DNA from: an uncultured Faecalibacterium sp.
GTDB taxonomy: Bacteria > Bacillota > Clostridia > Oscillospirales > Ruminococcaceae
Reading direction: 5' to 3'
NCBI GenBank assembly: GCA_934525845.1
Contig: CAKSZS010000013.1
Coordinates: 1 to 54,195, forward strand
DNA length: 54,195 nt
The notes below the pieces were generated by a model. That model did no database searches, was not told the DNA's origin, and saw nothing but the letters and a program-made list of their open reading frames with translations. A program made the position numbers and the translations under genes. Below, piece after piece: positions 1-7,981 of the stretch; positions within the stretch are counted from its first letter, which is position 1, and each line of letters opens with the position of its first letter.

Positions 1-73
1 AGCGGCCGACGAGGCTCGAACTCGCTACCTCCACCTTGGCAAGGTGGCGCTCTACCAGATGAGCTACGGCCGC
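1..73 (-). tRNA. tRNA-Gly (GCC)
   Basis: Read on the minus strand the sequence folds as a tRNA with a GCGGCCG/CGGCCGC acceptor stem and a TTGCCAA anticodon loop (anticodon GCC). The T-loop GTTCGAGCC is present. No CCA is visible because the window starts at the discriminator base. It is identical to the copy at 508-580 and is the last tRNA of the cluster. Confidence 0.95.
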
Positions 74-104
74 ATATACGGCATAGTATTCACTGTGCCG
101 ATTT

Positions 105-180
105 TGGTGCCTCCGATCGGAATCGAACCAATGACACGGGGATTTTCAGTCCCCTGCTCTACCAACTGAGCTACAGAGGC
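105..180 (-). tRNA. tRNA-Phe (GAA)
   Basis: Minus-strand tRNA with anticodon GAA in the loop ACTGAAAAT, acceptor GCCTCTG/CGGAGGC (one G-U pair), discriminator A and an encoded CCA. It is 76 nt long including CCA. Confidence 0.95.
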
Positions 181-344
181 ATAACCGGTGCATTTGTCCC
201 TGCACCCTCCCGAATTCTCATGAATCGGGGCCCCCGCAAAGATCTGCGAAGCAGAGGTTTGTGGGGAAGAGGAGGAATTTCAGCGTTTGCTGCGGCGGTC
301 CTGCGTGCAGGACTGCCAGGCAAACCGCTGACATTCCGACGAAG

Positions 345-418
345 CGACCCGGATCGGGCTCGAACCGACGACCCCCAGCGTGACAGGCTGGTGCTCTAAC
401 CAACTGAGCTACCGGGCC
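345..418 (-). tRNA. tRNA-Asp (GTC)
   Basis: Minus-strand tRNA with anticodon GTC in CCTGTCACG, acceptor GGCCCGG/CCGGGTC and discriminator G73, as expected for tRNA-Asp. CCA is not encoded. The 164 nt between this gene and tRNA-Phe (181-344) hold nothing I can identify. Confidence 0.95.
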
Positions 419-421
419 ACA

Positions 422-497
422 TGGTGGAAGTTAACGGGCTCGAACCGCTGACCCTCTGCTTGTAAGGCAGATGCTCTCCCAGCTGAGCTAAACTTCC
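422..497 (-). tRNA. tRNA-Val (TAC)
   Basis: Minus-strand tRNA with acceptor GGAAGTT/AACTTCC, anticodon loop CTTACAA (anticodon TAC), discriminator A and encoded CCA. Confidence 0.95.
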
Positions 498-507
498 ACA
501 TAAATGG

Positions 508-580
508 AGCGGCCGACGAGGCTCGAACTCGCTACCTCCACCTTGGCAAGGTGGCGCTCTACCAGATGAGCTACGGCCGC
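508..580 (-). tRNA. tRNA-Gly (GCC), second copy
   Basis: Identical to the gene at 1-73 and promoter-proximal in the minus-strand cluster. CCA is not encoded. The two copies form a 73-bp direct repeat 507 bp apart. Confidence 0.95.
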
Positions 581-625
581 ATACTCCATGTGGCGTCCCG
601 GGCTTGTCTCCCGGCGACGTCGATT

Positions 626-654
626 ATTATACCGCATCCCTCCCGGGTTGTCAA
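626..654 (-). promoter_or_regulatory. Promoter of the tRNA cluster
   Basis: On the minus strand TTGACA (649-654) and TATAAT (626-631) are separated by 17 bp, a perfect match to the housekeeping sigma consensus. It lies about 50 bp upstream of the first tRNA-Gly, in an AT-rich stretch. The rest of 581-815 shows no gene. Confidence 0.85.
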
Positions 655-792
655 CCACAAATTTGCATTTTTTGAAAAAATCTTCTATTTTTCAAAGTTT
701 CCGCATTCCATCGTGCAAAGTCTCTCCCGGCCGCTTTTACCGGCGGGGCGGGCAGCTTCAAGTTTGCCATGGCATACACGAAGAAAATTGAT

Positions 793-821
793 TTGCTTTC
801 TCCGGGCACTGCTATTATAAT
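793..821 (+). promoter_or_regulatory. Probable nfnAB promoter
   Basis: TTGCTT (793-798), 17 bp, TATAAT (816-821), about 110 bp upstream of nfnA. The long 5' leader shows no riboswitch that I recognise. Confidence 0.55.
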
Positions 822-929
822 AGAATGGTCAATATGTCGCTTGAAGTCAGGCGTCTGTGGCTCCGCCGGGGCAGACAGGCGCGTTTTCTTGCGCGGAGAT
901 GGAAATGTCAGCATAAAGGAGCATACACG

Positions 930-1775
930 ATGTATAAGATCACTGAAAAGGTCGCGCTGAACCCCACCGTGACAAAGATGGTCATTGAAGCCCCGCTGAT
1001 CGCCAAAAAGGCAAAGCCGGGTCAGTTCATCATTGTCCGCCCGTTTGAGGACAGCGAGCGCATCCCCCTGACGGTCGCCGGTTACGACCGCGAGGCCGGT
1101 ACCGTGGAGATCATCTTCCAGATCGTCGGCGGCACCACCATGGAGCTGAACAGCCTGAAGGTGGGCGACAGCGTCCATGATTTCGTCGGCCCGCTGGGCC
1201 GTGCCACCGAGGTGGACGGCCTGAAGAAGGTGTGCGTGGTCGGCGGCGGCGTGGGCTGCGCCATTGCCCTGCCCATTGCCAAGGAACTGCACGATCAGGG
1301 CTGTGTGGTGCACAGCGTCATCGGCTTCCGCAACAAGGATCTGCTGATCCTGGAGGACGAGTTCAACGCCTGCAGCGACGAGCTGCGCATCATGACCGAT
1401 GACGGCAGCTACGGCACCAAGGGTGTGGTCACCGCCGCACTGGACGAGCTGGTGGAAGCCGGCAACCAGTACGATCTGGTCATCACCATCGGCCCGCTGA
1501 TCATGATGAAGTTCGTGGTCAAGACCTGCCAGAAGCACGGCCTGAAGAGCATCGTTTCCATGAACCCCATCATGATCGACGGCACCGGCATGTGCGGCGG
1601 CTGCCGCCTGACCGTGGGCGGCCAGACCAAGTTTGCCTGCGTGGACGGCCCCGACTTTGACGGCGACCTGGTGGACTTTGACGAGGCCATGGCCCGCGGC
1701 ACCATGTACCGCCCGTTTGAGGCACATGCCCGTGAGGCAGCCTGCAATCTGTTCAAGACTCAGGAGGGAATGTAA
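930..1775 (+). CDS. nfnA: NADH-dependent ferredoxin:NADP+ oxidoreductase small subunit (NfnA)
   Basis: Sulfide dehydrogenase/dihydroorotate dehydrogenase electron-transfer type flavoprotein, 281 aa. The N-terminal half is a ferredoxin-reductase FAD domain (KPGQFI and RIPLTVA, residues ~26-50). It is followed by a NAD-binding fold with GGGVGCA near residue 104 and a C-terminal [2Fe-2S] site (MCGGCR near 222, FAC about 13 residues later). With the next gene it forms the Nfn complex, which couples NADH and reduced ferredoxin oxidation to NADP+ reduction by flavin-based bifurcation in anaerobes. The start at 930 is chosen because AAAGGA lies about 10 nt upstream; an upstream in-frame ATG lacks a ribosome binding site and family similarity. 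The downstream partner begins two bases after the stop. The family also includes subunits once annotated as sulfide dehydrogenase. Confidence 0.9.
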   Translation: MYKITEKVALNPTVTKMVIEAPLIAKKAKPGQFIIVRPFEDSERIPLTVAGYDREAGTVEIIFQIVGGTTMELNSLKVGDSVHDFVGPLGRATEVDGLKKVCVVGGGVGCAIALPIAKELHDQGCVVHSVIGFRNKDLLILEDEFNACSDELRIMTDDGSYGTKGVVTAALDELVEAGNQYDLVITIGPLIMMKFVVKTCQKHGLKSIVSMNPIMIDGTGMCGGCRLTVGGQTKFACVDGPDFDGDLVDFDEAMARGTMYRPFEAHAREAACNLFKTQEGM

Positions 1776-1776
1776 G

Positions 1777-3171
1777 ATGGCTTTCAATATGGATCCCAAA
1801 AAGTGCCCCATGCCCACCCAGGACCCCAACGTCCGCAACAAGAACTTCAAGGAAGTTGCTCTGGGCTACACCGAAGAAATGGCCATCAACGAGGCCAAGC
1901 GCTGCATCCACTGCAAGAACAAGCCCTGCCAGTCCGGCTGCCCGGTGGGCATCGACATCCCGGAGTTCATCGCACATGTGGCCGAGGGCGACTTTGAGGC
2001 CGCTTATCAGGTCATCAACCGCTCCTCTTCCCTGCCCGCTGTCTGCGGCCGTGTCTGCCCGCAGGAGAGCCAGTGCGAGGGCAAGTGCACCCGCGGCATC
2101 AAGAACGAGCCCGTGGGCATCGGCCGCCTGGAGCGCTTTGTGGCCGACTGGCACCGCGAGAACGTGCACACCGCACCCGTCGTTCCGGAGTGGAACGGCC
2201 ACAAGGTGGCCATCATCGGTGCAGGCCCTGCCGGCCTGACCGCTGCAGGCGACCTGGCCAAGCTGGGCTACAAGGTGACCGTGTACGAGGCCCTGCATGT
2301 GGCCGGCGGCGTGCTGATGTACGGCATTCCCGAGTTCCGTCTGCCCAAGGCCATCGTGCAGCAGGAGATCGACGGCCTGAAGAAGATGGGCGTGGATTTT
2401 GAGTGCAACATGGTCATCGGCAAGGTGCTGACCATCGACGAGCTGATGGGCGAGTACGGCTACGAGGCCGTGTTCGTGGGCTCCGGTGCCGGTCTGCCCC
2501 GCTTCATGGGCATCCCCGGCGAGAGCCTGAAGGGCGTGTACTCTGCCAACGAGTTCCTGACCCGTTCCAACCTGATGAAGGCTTACCTGCCCACCAGCAA
2601 GACCCCCATCCGCACCGGCAAGAAGGTCGCCGTCGTGGGCGGCGGCAACGTGGCCATGGATGCTGCCCGCAGTGCCCTGCGCCTGGGTGCCGAGACCGTG
2701 TACATCGTCTACCGCCGCGGCATGGCCGAGCTGCCTGCCCGTAAGGAGGAGGTCGAGCACGCCGAGGAAGAGGGCATCATCTTCAAGACCCTGTGCAACC
2801 CCGTGGAGATCCACCCCAACGACGAAGGCTTCGTCAAGTCCATCACCTGCGTGGAGATGGAGCTGGGCGAGCCCGATGCTTCCGGCCGCCGCCGCCCCAT
2901 CGAGAAGAAGGGCAGCGAGTTTGAGCTGGACGTGGACACCGTGATCATGAGCCTGGGCACCAGCCCCAACCCGCTGATCCGCTCTACCACGCCCGGTCTG
3001 GAGACCAACAAGCACGGCTGCATCGTCACCGACGGCGACGACGGCAAGACCAGCCGTGACGGCGTGTACGCCGGCGGCGATGCCGTGACCGGTGCCGCCA
3101 CCGTCATCAAGGCCATGGGTGCCGGCAAGGCAGCCGCCAAGGCCATTGACGAATACATCCGGAACAAGTAA
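1777..3171 (+). CDS. nfnB: NADPH-dependent oxidoreductase large subunit (NfnB; GltD/GltA-like)
   Basis: 464-aa member of the glutamate synthase small-subunit-like family. The N-terminal region has two Fe-S cysteine sets (CIHCKNKPC then GCPVGID near residues 45-60, and CGRVCPQ...CEGKC near 88-105). FAD binding is shown by GAGPAG near residue 148 and NADP binding by GGGNVAMD near 288; the C-terminal YAGGDAVTGAATV is typical. In Nfn this subunit carries the bifurcating FAD and binds NADPH. The Shine-Dalgarno CAGGAGG lies at 1761-1767 inside the end of nfnA, so the pair is translationally coupled. It might alternatively be annotated gltA (homotetrameric NADPH glutamate synthase), but the immediate nfnA neighbour favours Nfn. 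Confidence 0.9.
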   Translation: MAFNMDPKKCPMPTQDPNVRNKNFKEVALGYTEEMAINEAKRCIHCKNKPCQSGCPVGIDIPEFIAHVAEGDFEAAYQVINRSSSLPAVCGRVCPQESQCEGKCTRGIKNEPVGIGRLERFVADWHRENVHTAPVVPEWNGHKVAIIGAGPAGLTAAGDLAKLGYKVTVYEALHVAGGVLMYGIPEFRLPKAIVQQEIDGLKKMGVDFECNMVIGKVLTIDELMGEYGYEAVFVGSGAGLPRFMGIPGESLKGVYSANEFLTRSNLMKAYLPTSKTPIRTGKKVAVVGGGNVAMDAARSALRLGAETVYIVYRRGMAELPARKEEVEHAEEEGIIFKTLCNPVEIHPNDEGFVKSITCVEMELGEPDASGRRRPIEKKGSEFELDVDTVIMSLGTSPNPLIRSTTPGLETNKHGCIVTDGDDGKTSRDGVYAGGDAVTGAATVIKAMGAGKAAAKAIDEYIRNK

Positions 3172-3187
3172 GTTTTTTCAAACCTAC

Positions 3188-3226
3188 AATCCCCTGTTTC
3201 CGCCTGGAAACGGGGGATTTTTTCTT
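3188..3226 (+). terminator. Intrinsic terminator after nfnAB
   Basis: AATCCCC and GTTTCC pair with GGAAAC and GGGGATT around a GCCT loop, followed by a T-rich tract. Confidence 0.85.
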
Positions 3227-3260
3227 TTTGATAGATTTTCGCAGTTTTATTGGCATTTCA

Positions 3261-3290
3261 TTTACAAGAATGGTTCATTTATGATATAAT
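3261..3290 (+). promoter_or_regulatory. Promoter for the gene at 3355
   Basis: TTTACA (3261-3266), 18 bp, TATAAT (3285-3290). Confidence 0.6.
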
Positions 3291-3354
3291 AGGTTTATCT
3301 TTGAAGGTTTTGCGCGGTTTCCGGCGCAGCTGCCCGATTTTGGAGGAGAGTCCC

Positions 3355-3768
3355 ATGCATCCGCTGATCGTACTGGTTCTGATTTTCGATGTACTCATCG
3401 CCGTGTCCTCGGTGCTGAACCTTGTGAACATGATGCGCGTCAACCTGATGGTGGAGGAGCGCAGGGCCGAGGCACTGACCGTGCAGCGGGTACGGGTGCA
3501 GAAGGCCGCCGCCGGGAAGGGCGGCATCCTGGCTTCCTGGTACGGCGTGTACGCCTGCCCGGCCAAGGACGGTACCGGCGAGTTCACCTCTTCAAATCCC
3601 TATGGCAGCGAGGCCGCCGTGCCCGCTTCCACCACCGTGGTGCCCCTCAAGTCCTCCGGTGTGCTGGAGCAGTGCGACATCGCCGCCCACCTGCGCCGCC
3701 GCCTTGTCCCGCTGTGGATCACGGTGGCCGCATTCTCGGCTCTGCTGGCGGCTTTCGTCCGCCTCTGA
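3355..3768 (+). CDS. Small two-helix membrane protein, unknown function
   Basis: 137-aa protein that I do not recognise. A hydrophobic helix covers residues ~3-25 and a second covers ~117-136; between them is a soluble loop rich in Ala, Arg and Glu. Start ATG 3355 follows GGAGGAG by 6 nt. It has its own promoter and lies 121 bp upstream of the pyroglutamate transporter genes on the same strand, so co-transcription is possible, but no functional link is visible. Confidence 0.65.
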   Translation: MHPLIVLVLIFDVLIAVSSVLNLVNMMRVNLMVEERRAEALTVQRVRVQKAAAGKGGILASWYGVYACPAKDGTGEFTSSNPYGSEAAVPASTTVVPLKSSGVLEQCDIAAHLRRRLVPLWITVAAFSALLAAFVRL

Positions 3769-3889
3769 GCAGGCTCTTTTCCCCTTCTCGTCTTTTCGGC
3801 ACACGGCTTTTTCCCTGCGGCCCTCTGACCCACAGGCTGCCGGGGCGCGGTACGATGCCGGAAAAATATAAGTATAAAGGAAGGCAATT

Positions 3890-4561
3890 ATGGAACTACT
3901 GAAACTACTTGGCATTGTCATCGTCATCGCTGGCTTTGCACTGAAGCTGGACTCCATTCTGGTCATTCTGGTGGCAGCCGTTGTGACTGCACTGGTTGGC
4001 GGTCTGGGCCCGGTCACTCTGCTGGAAACGCTGGGCAGCACCTTTGTGGCAAACCGCAGCATGGCCATCTTCATCATCGTGATGCTGGTCACCGGCACGC
4101 TGGAGCGCAACGGCCTGCGTGAAGCAGCCGCTGCCCTGATCGGCAAGTTCAAGGGTGCCACCTCCGGCCTGGTCATCGGCATCTACGGCGTGATGCGCTC
4201 GGTCTTTGCAGCCTTCAACGTGGGCTTTGGCGGCGTGGCCGGTTTCGTGCGCCCCGTCATCATGCCCATGGCCGAAGGTGCCATTGTAGCACAGGGCTAT
4301 GAGCCCAATGAGGAGCATGTCGAGGAGCTGAAGGGTATGGCTGCCGGCATGGAGAACATCACCTGGTTCTTCGGTCAGGTCCTGTTCGTGGGCGGCTCCG
4401 GCGGCCTGCTGGTGCAGAGCACTTTGGCCGGCCTGGGCATCGAGGTGGAGCTGGCCCAGCTGGCTGCCATCGAGATCCCCGTGTGCATCATTGCCACTGT
4501 GGTCGCCATCGTATTCTATGTGATCAAGGATCGCAAGATGATCCAGAAGTACTATAAGTAA
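3890..4561 (+). CDS. 5-oxoproline transporter, DUF969 family subunit
   Basis: 223-aa very hydrophobic protein with about six membrane segments, matching the DUF969 family (NxRSMAIFIIVML region and a FGGVAGFVRP stretch). DUF969 and DUF979 proteins occur as pairs and are annotated as a two-part 5-oxoproline (pyroglutamate) transporter. Here the pair sits directly upstream of pyroglutamyl-peptidase, which supports the assignment. The start follows AAAGGAAGG with 6-7 nt spacing. The next gene begins 14 bp after the stop. Confidence 0.8.
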   Translation: MELLKLLGIVIVIAGFALKLDSILVILVAAVVTALVGGLGPVTLLETLGSTFVANRSMAIFIIVMLVTGTLERNGLREAAAALIGKFKGATSGLVIGIYGVMRSVFAAFNVGFGGVAGFVRPVIMPMAEGAIVAQGYEPNEEHVEELKGMAAGMENITWFFGQVLFVGGSGGLLVQSTLAGLGIEVELAQLAAIEIPVCIIATVVAIVFYVIKDRKMIQKYYK

Positions 4562-4575
4562 GGGAGGACAGAAGA

Positions 4576-5529
4576 ATGAGCTTTTTTATGAGTGCTGATT
4601 ACAGCCTGTCCACCAAGGTGATGGAGATCATCTACTTTATCATCGGCCTGCTGTGCATCTACTGCGGTGTGAAGAACCTGAAGGATAAGGAGAACCCGGA
4701 ACCCGTGGGCACCTTTATCTTCTGGGCCGTGCTGGGCGTCGTGCTTGCCCTGGGCCGCTGGCTGCCCGCTCTGGTGAGCGGCATCCTGGTGGTGGTGATG
4801 TGCATCCCCGCCATCCTCAAGAAGGTCAAGAAGGGCGCTGTCTCTGCCGCCACCAAAGCCGAGACCGAGGCTACCTATGAGAAGATCGGCATGAAGATCT
4901 TTGTCCCCACCCTGAGCATCGGCGTGCTGGCCGTTATCTGCGCCATCACCGGCATGGGCATCGGCCTTTCTGCCCTGAACGGCGTGGCCTTGGGTGTGGC
5001 CCTGGCCGTTATCCTGCTGATGATCATGAACCGCGACAACAAGCCCTCCACCTTCCTGAACGATTCCGAGCGCATGCTGTCCACCGTGGGCCCCCTGTCC
5101 ATGCTGCCCATGCTGCTGGCCTGCCTTGGCTCCGTCTTCACCGCTGCCGGTGTCGGCGATGTGATCTCTGACCTGGTCAGCCACATCATCCCCGAGGGCA
5201 ATGTGAACGCCGGTATTGTGGTGTACGCCATCGGCATGATGCTGTTCACCATGATCATGGGCAACGCCTACGCCGCCATCACCGTGATGACCGTGGGCAT
5301 CGGCTACCCGTTCGTGCTGGCCCACGGCGCAAACCCGGTGGTCATCGGCATGCTGGCTTTGACCTGCGGCTTCTGCGGCACCCTGTGCACCCCCATGGCT
5401 GCAAACTTCAACACCGTGCCCGTGGCACTGCTGGATATGAAGAAGCCCATGGGCGTCATCAAGAATCAGGTTCCTGTCGCCATCATCATGATGGTGGTCC
5501 AGATCGTGATGATGATCCTCCTGAAGTGA
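4576..5529 (+). CDS. 5-oxoproline transporter, DUF979 family subunit
   Basis: 317-aa polytopic membrane protein of the DUF979 family, partner of the DUF969 protein. Hydrophobic segments run through most of its length, with a polar loop around residues 70-105 (KKVKKGAVSAATKAE). The motif GFCGTLCTPMAANFN near residues 270-285 is conserved in the family. The Shine-Dalgarno GGGAGGA precedes the start by 8 nt. It is in one operon with the flanking genes. Confidence 0.8.
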   Translation: MSFFMSADYSLSTKVMEIIYFIIGLLCIYCGVKNLKDKENPEPVGTFIFWAVLGVVLALGRWLPALVSGILVVVMCIPAILKKVKKGAVSAATKAETEATYEKIGMKIFVPTLSIGVLAVICAITGMGIGLSALNGVALGVALAVILLMIMNRDNKPSTFLNDSERMLSTVGPLSMLPMLLACLGSVFTAAGVGDVISDLVSHIIPEGNVNAGIVVYAIGMMLFTMIMGNAYAAITVMTVGIGYPFVLAHGANPVVIGMLALTCGFCGTLCTPMAANFNTVPVALLDMKKPMGVIKNQVPVAIIMMVVQIVMMILLK

Positions 5530-5554
5530 TTTTTTTGTTAGATTGAGTGATTCA

Positions 5555-6550
5555 ATGGAACAGGCAATTCAGCACGGAGCCGATATCATTATTCGCGACT
5601 GGGTCCGGCTCCGTGCAGGCGAACGCATCCTGATCGTATCCAGCCAGAAGTATGCTGTCGAGGTGGCAGCCATGCAGAAAGCCGCACAGGCGATGGGCAG
5701 CGTGGCGGATGTTTTGATGCTGGACGACCTGCACGAGCAGGTGGGCCAGTATTTCGACGACCGCGAGGACGCCTTTGACCCCTACAACGCCGTGATCGGT
5801 GCTGCCGAGTATTCCCTCATCACCACACGGGCCGTCAAGCGGGTCATTGCCCGCCGCAACCGGTTTTTGTCGCTGCCGCTGAGCACCAGCAACGGGCAGT
5901 CCCTGCTGAGCTACGACTTCCTGAACATGAGCCTGCCCAAAAGCAGGATCATGGCCAGCATCATCATGGCCTGCTACCAGAACGCCAGCCACATCCATGT
6001 GACCACGGAGCTTGGCACGAACCTGGATCTCAACATCGAAGGGCGTGTGCCCGGCTTCTTCAACGGCTGCTGCCACGACGGCAAGGGCCTTTCCTCTGCC
6101 AGCGTGGAAGTGTATGTGGCACCGGTGGAGAGCGACACCAACGGCACCCTGATCCTGGACGGCTCCATGGGCTATATCGGCATCGTGGACAGCCCCGTGC
6201 GGGTGGAGCTGCGCGGCGGCCGCATCGTGGAGATCGAGGACAATGCCAGCGGCAGGCGGCTCAAGCAGTTTCTGGCCCGCTTCCACGACCCGGAAAACAT
6301 GGTGGTGGCGGCGGAGTTCGGCATCGGGCTCAACACCCACTCCCGCTGTGCAGGCAACTGCTACATCGAGGACGAATCCACCTATGGCACCTTCCATATC
6401 GGGTTCGGGCGCAACATCGCGTTGGGCGGTGTGCAGGATGCTTCCGGCCATTACGATCTGGTCACCCACGCTCCCTGCATCTATGTGGACAACCGCATGA
6501 TCATGGATCACGGACAGCTCACTGTTCTGGAGCCGTCCATTTATATCTGA
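5555..6550 (+). CDS. Aminopeptidase (M29-like) family protein
   Basis: 331-aa soluble protein resembling the M29 aminopeptidase/leucyl aminopeptidase-like family. Conserved-looking stretches are TELGTNLDLNIEGR (~150-163), FGIGLNTHSR (~255-264), EDES (~272-275) and the C-terminal HAPCIYVDNRMIMDHG, which supply Glu, His and Asp residues for metal binding. Its place between the pyroglutamate transporter and pyroglutamyl-peptidase suggests a role in processing pyroglutamyl or other small peptides or amides, which is inference. The start is uncertain: ATG 5555 is used here and an in-frame TTG at 5543 is possible; neither has a good ribosome binding site. Confidence 0.7.
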   Translation: MEQAIQHGADIIIRDWVRLRAGERILIVSSQKYAVEVAAMQKAAQAMGSVADVLMLDDLHEQVGQYFDDREDAFDPYNAVIGAAEYSLITTRAVKRVIARRNRFLSLPLSTSNGQSLLSYDFLNMSLPKSRIMASIIMACYQNASHIHVTTELGTNLDLNIEGRVPGFFNGCCHDGKGLSSASVEVYVAPVESDTNGTLILDGSMGYIGIVDSPVRVELRGGRIVEIEDNASGRRLKQFLARFHDPENMVVAAEFGIGLNTHSRCAGNCYIEDESTYGTFHIGFGRNIALGGVQDASGHYDLVTHAPCIYVDNRMIMDHGQLTVLEPSIYI

Positions 6551-6568
6551 GAATCGAGGCTTTTTACT

Positions 6569-7213
6569 ATGAAGATTCTGCTCACTGGATTCAATCCGTT
6601 CGGCGGCGAATCCGTCAACCCCGCTTTCGAGGCGGTCAAGCTGCTGCCCGACACCATCGCCGGTGCCGAGATCGTCAAGCAGGAGATCCCCACCGAGTTT
6701 ATCCGTGCCGGTGAGGTGCTGGAAGCTGCCATGAACGCCAACAAGCCGGATGTGGTCATCTGCATCGGCCAGGCAGGCGGCCGCTCTGCCATTACCCCGG
6801 AGAAGGTCGGCATCAACATCATGGATGGCCGCATCCCCGACAACGCAGGCTATCAGCCCGTGGACGTGACCATTCAGGAGGACGGCGAGACCGCCTACTT
6901 CACCTCCCTGCCGGTCAAGGCCATGGTGCAGAAGATGAAGGACGCCGGCATCCCCGCCGCCCTGTCCTACACCGCTGGTTCCTACGTCTGCAACTACCTG
7001 ATGTACACCCTGCTGTACCTCATCGACAAGAAGTTCCCCGGCGTGCGCGGCGGCTTCATCCATGTGCCCTACGCCATGGAGCAGGTCGTGAACAAGCCCC
7101 TGGGCACCCCCAGCATGGATCTGCATCAGATCGCCCGCGGTCTGGAAAAGGCCGTTGAGGCCATCGTGGAGAACGATACCGACATCGCTGTCAACATGGG
7201 CACCACCCACTAA
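6569..7213 (+). CDS. pcp: Pyroglutamyl-peptidase I
   Basis: 214-aa cysteine peptidase C15 that removes N-terminal pyroglutamate from peptides in the cytoplasm. The catalytic triad is visible as Glu78 (ITPEKVGIN), Cys141 (AGSYVCN) and His165 (GGFIHVPY), close to the usual 80/143/167 spacing, and the length is typical. It is the last gene of the four-gene operon beginning at 3890. With the DUF969/DUF979 transporter it suggests uptake or export of 5-oxoproline linked to peptide breakdown. Confidence 0.95.
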   Translation: MKILLTGFNPFGGESVNPAFEAVKLLPDTIAGAEIVKQEIPTEFIRAGEVLEAAMNANKPDVVICIGQAGGRSAITPEKVGINIMDGRIPDNAGYQPVDVTIQEDGETAYFTSLPVKAMVQKMKDAGIPAALSYTAGSYVCNYLMYTLLYLIDKKFPGVRGGFIHVPYAMEQVVNKPLGTPSMDLHQIARGLEKAVEAIVENDTDIAVNMGTTH

Positions 7214-7277
7214 CGTTCCTGCATTTCCAGCGGGGCCGTTGTACGAGAGATCGTGCGGCGGCCCTGCTTTTTTGCGC

Positions 7278-7318
7278 AAAAAAGGCACCCGGCAGTGTTT
7301 TTGCTGCCGGGTGCTTTG
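7278..7318. terminator. Bidirectional terminator between pcp and the sortase operon
   Basis: GCACCCGGCAG (7285-7295) pairs perfectly with CTGCCGGGTGC (7304-7314); an A-run on one side and T's on the other serve the convergent transcripts. Confidence 0.85.
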
Positions 7319-7333
7319 GTTTTGGGGATGGGT

Positions 7334-7981
7334 TTATGCCGCGATATCCACCGCAGCGGTAGGATAGGCCGTGCGCACACAGCGCACTGCACAGCGGGCA
7401 CTGCCGCCGGTAGTACAGGTAAACAGGGTCAGATCCCAGTTGTCCTCTTCTGTCACCGTGGTCATTTTTTCGATCTGGGTGGGCTGCAGGGTCTCTACAT
7501 TGTCCACCTCATAACTCCAGCGCATACCGTCCATGTCGGTAAAGTACACTTCTGCACCCGCCTGCAGCCACTTGATGGGGCTGAAATGCTTGGCGTAGTT
7601 GTGGGCACAGACCACCATGTCATCCGCATAGGTAGAGCCGCTGTAGCGGCCCGGAGCCACCTTCAGTCCTGCATAGCTCCACTCGCTCATCACGGGCAGC
7701 TCCAGCCCGATGGACGGGATGGACAGGTAGCCGATGTAGCCCCAGCCGTCAATGTCGGTGACGGTCATTTCCTGCTCAGGGTCCAGCTCCGGCTGGATCA
7801 CCTCGCTGTCCGCCTTTTCCTCAATGGTCTCGTTAAGGGTCTCCTCCAGCTTGCCCAGAGCCTCCTGGGAAGCTTTGTCCGCCCGGGAAGCATCCCATTC
7901 GTTGTAGGCCAACAGGCCAAGCGCGCCCAGAATGAGCAGCGCACCCAAAATCATGCAGATCTTGCCGATTTTCTGTCTCAC
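7334..7981 (-). CDS. Sortase
   Basis: 215-aa membrane-anchored transpeptidase. There is an N-terminal membrane helix (residues ~8-26), then the sortase barrel with catalytic His127 (VVCAHNY), Cys189 (LTLFTCT) and Arg196 or Arg200. It should attach or polymerise the two LPXTG-type proteins encoded immediately upstream. The start is GTG at 7981, whose GTGA overlaps the stop of the preceding gene by 4 nt, indicating coupled translation. The class cannot be fixed by eye; operon context and one N-terminal anchor fit pilin- or housekeeping-type class C/D enzymes. Confidence 0.88.
   Translation of the reverse strand: MRQKIGKICMILGALLILGALGLLAYNEWDASRADKASQEALGKLEETLNETIEEKADSEVIQPELDPEQEMTVTDIDGWGYIGYLSIPSIGLELPVMSEWSYAGLKVAPGRYSGSTYADDMVVCAHNYAKHFSPIKWLQAGAEVYFTDMDGMRWSYEVDNVETLQPTQIEKMTTVTEEDNWDLTLFTCTTGGSARCAVRCVRTAYPTAAVDIAA

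Noticed and set aside
3256..3354. Longer N-terminal extension of the small membrane protein at 3355
   Set aside because: The upstream in-frame codons overlap the promoter and lack a ribosome site; ATG 3355 has GGAGGAG at proper spacing.
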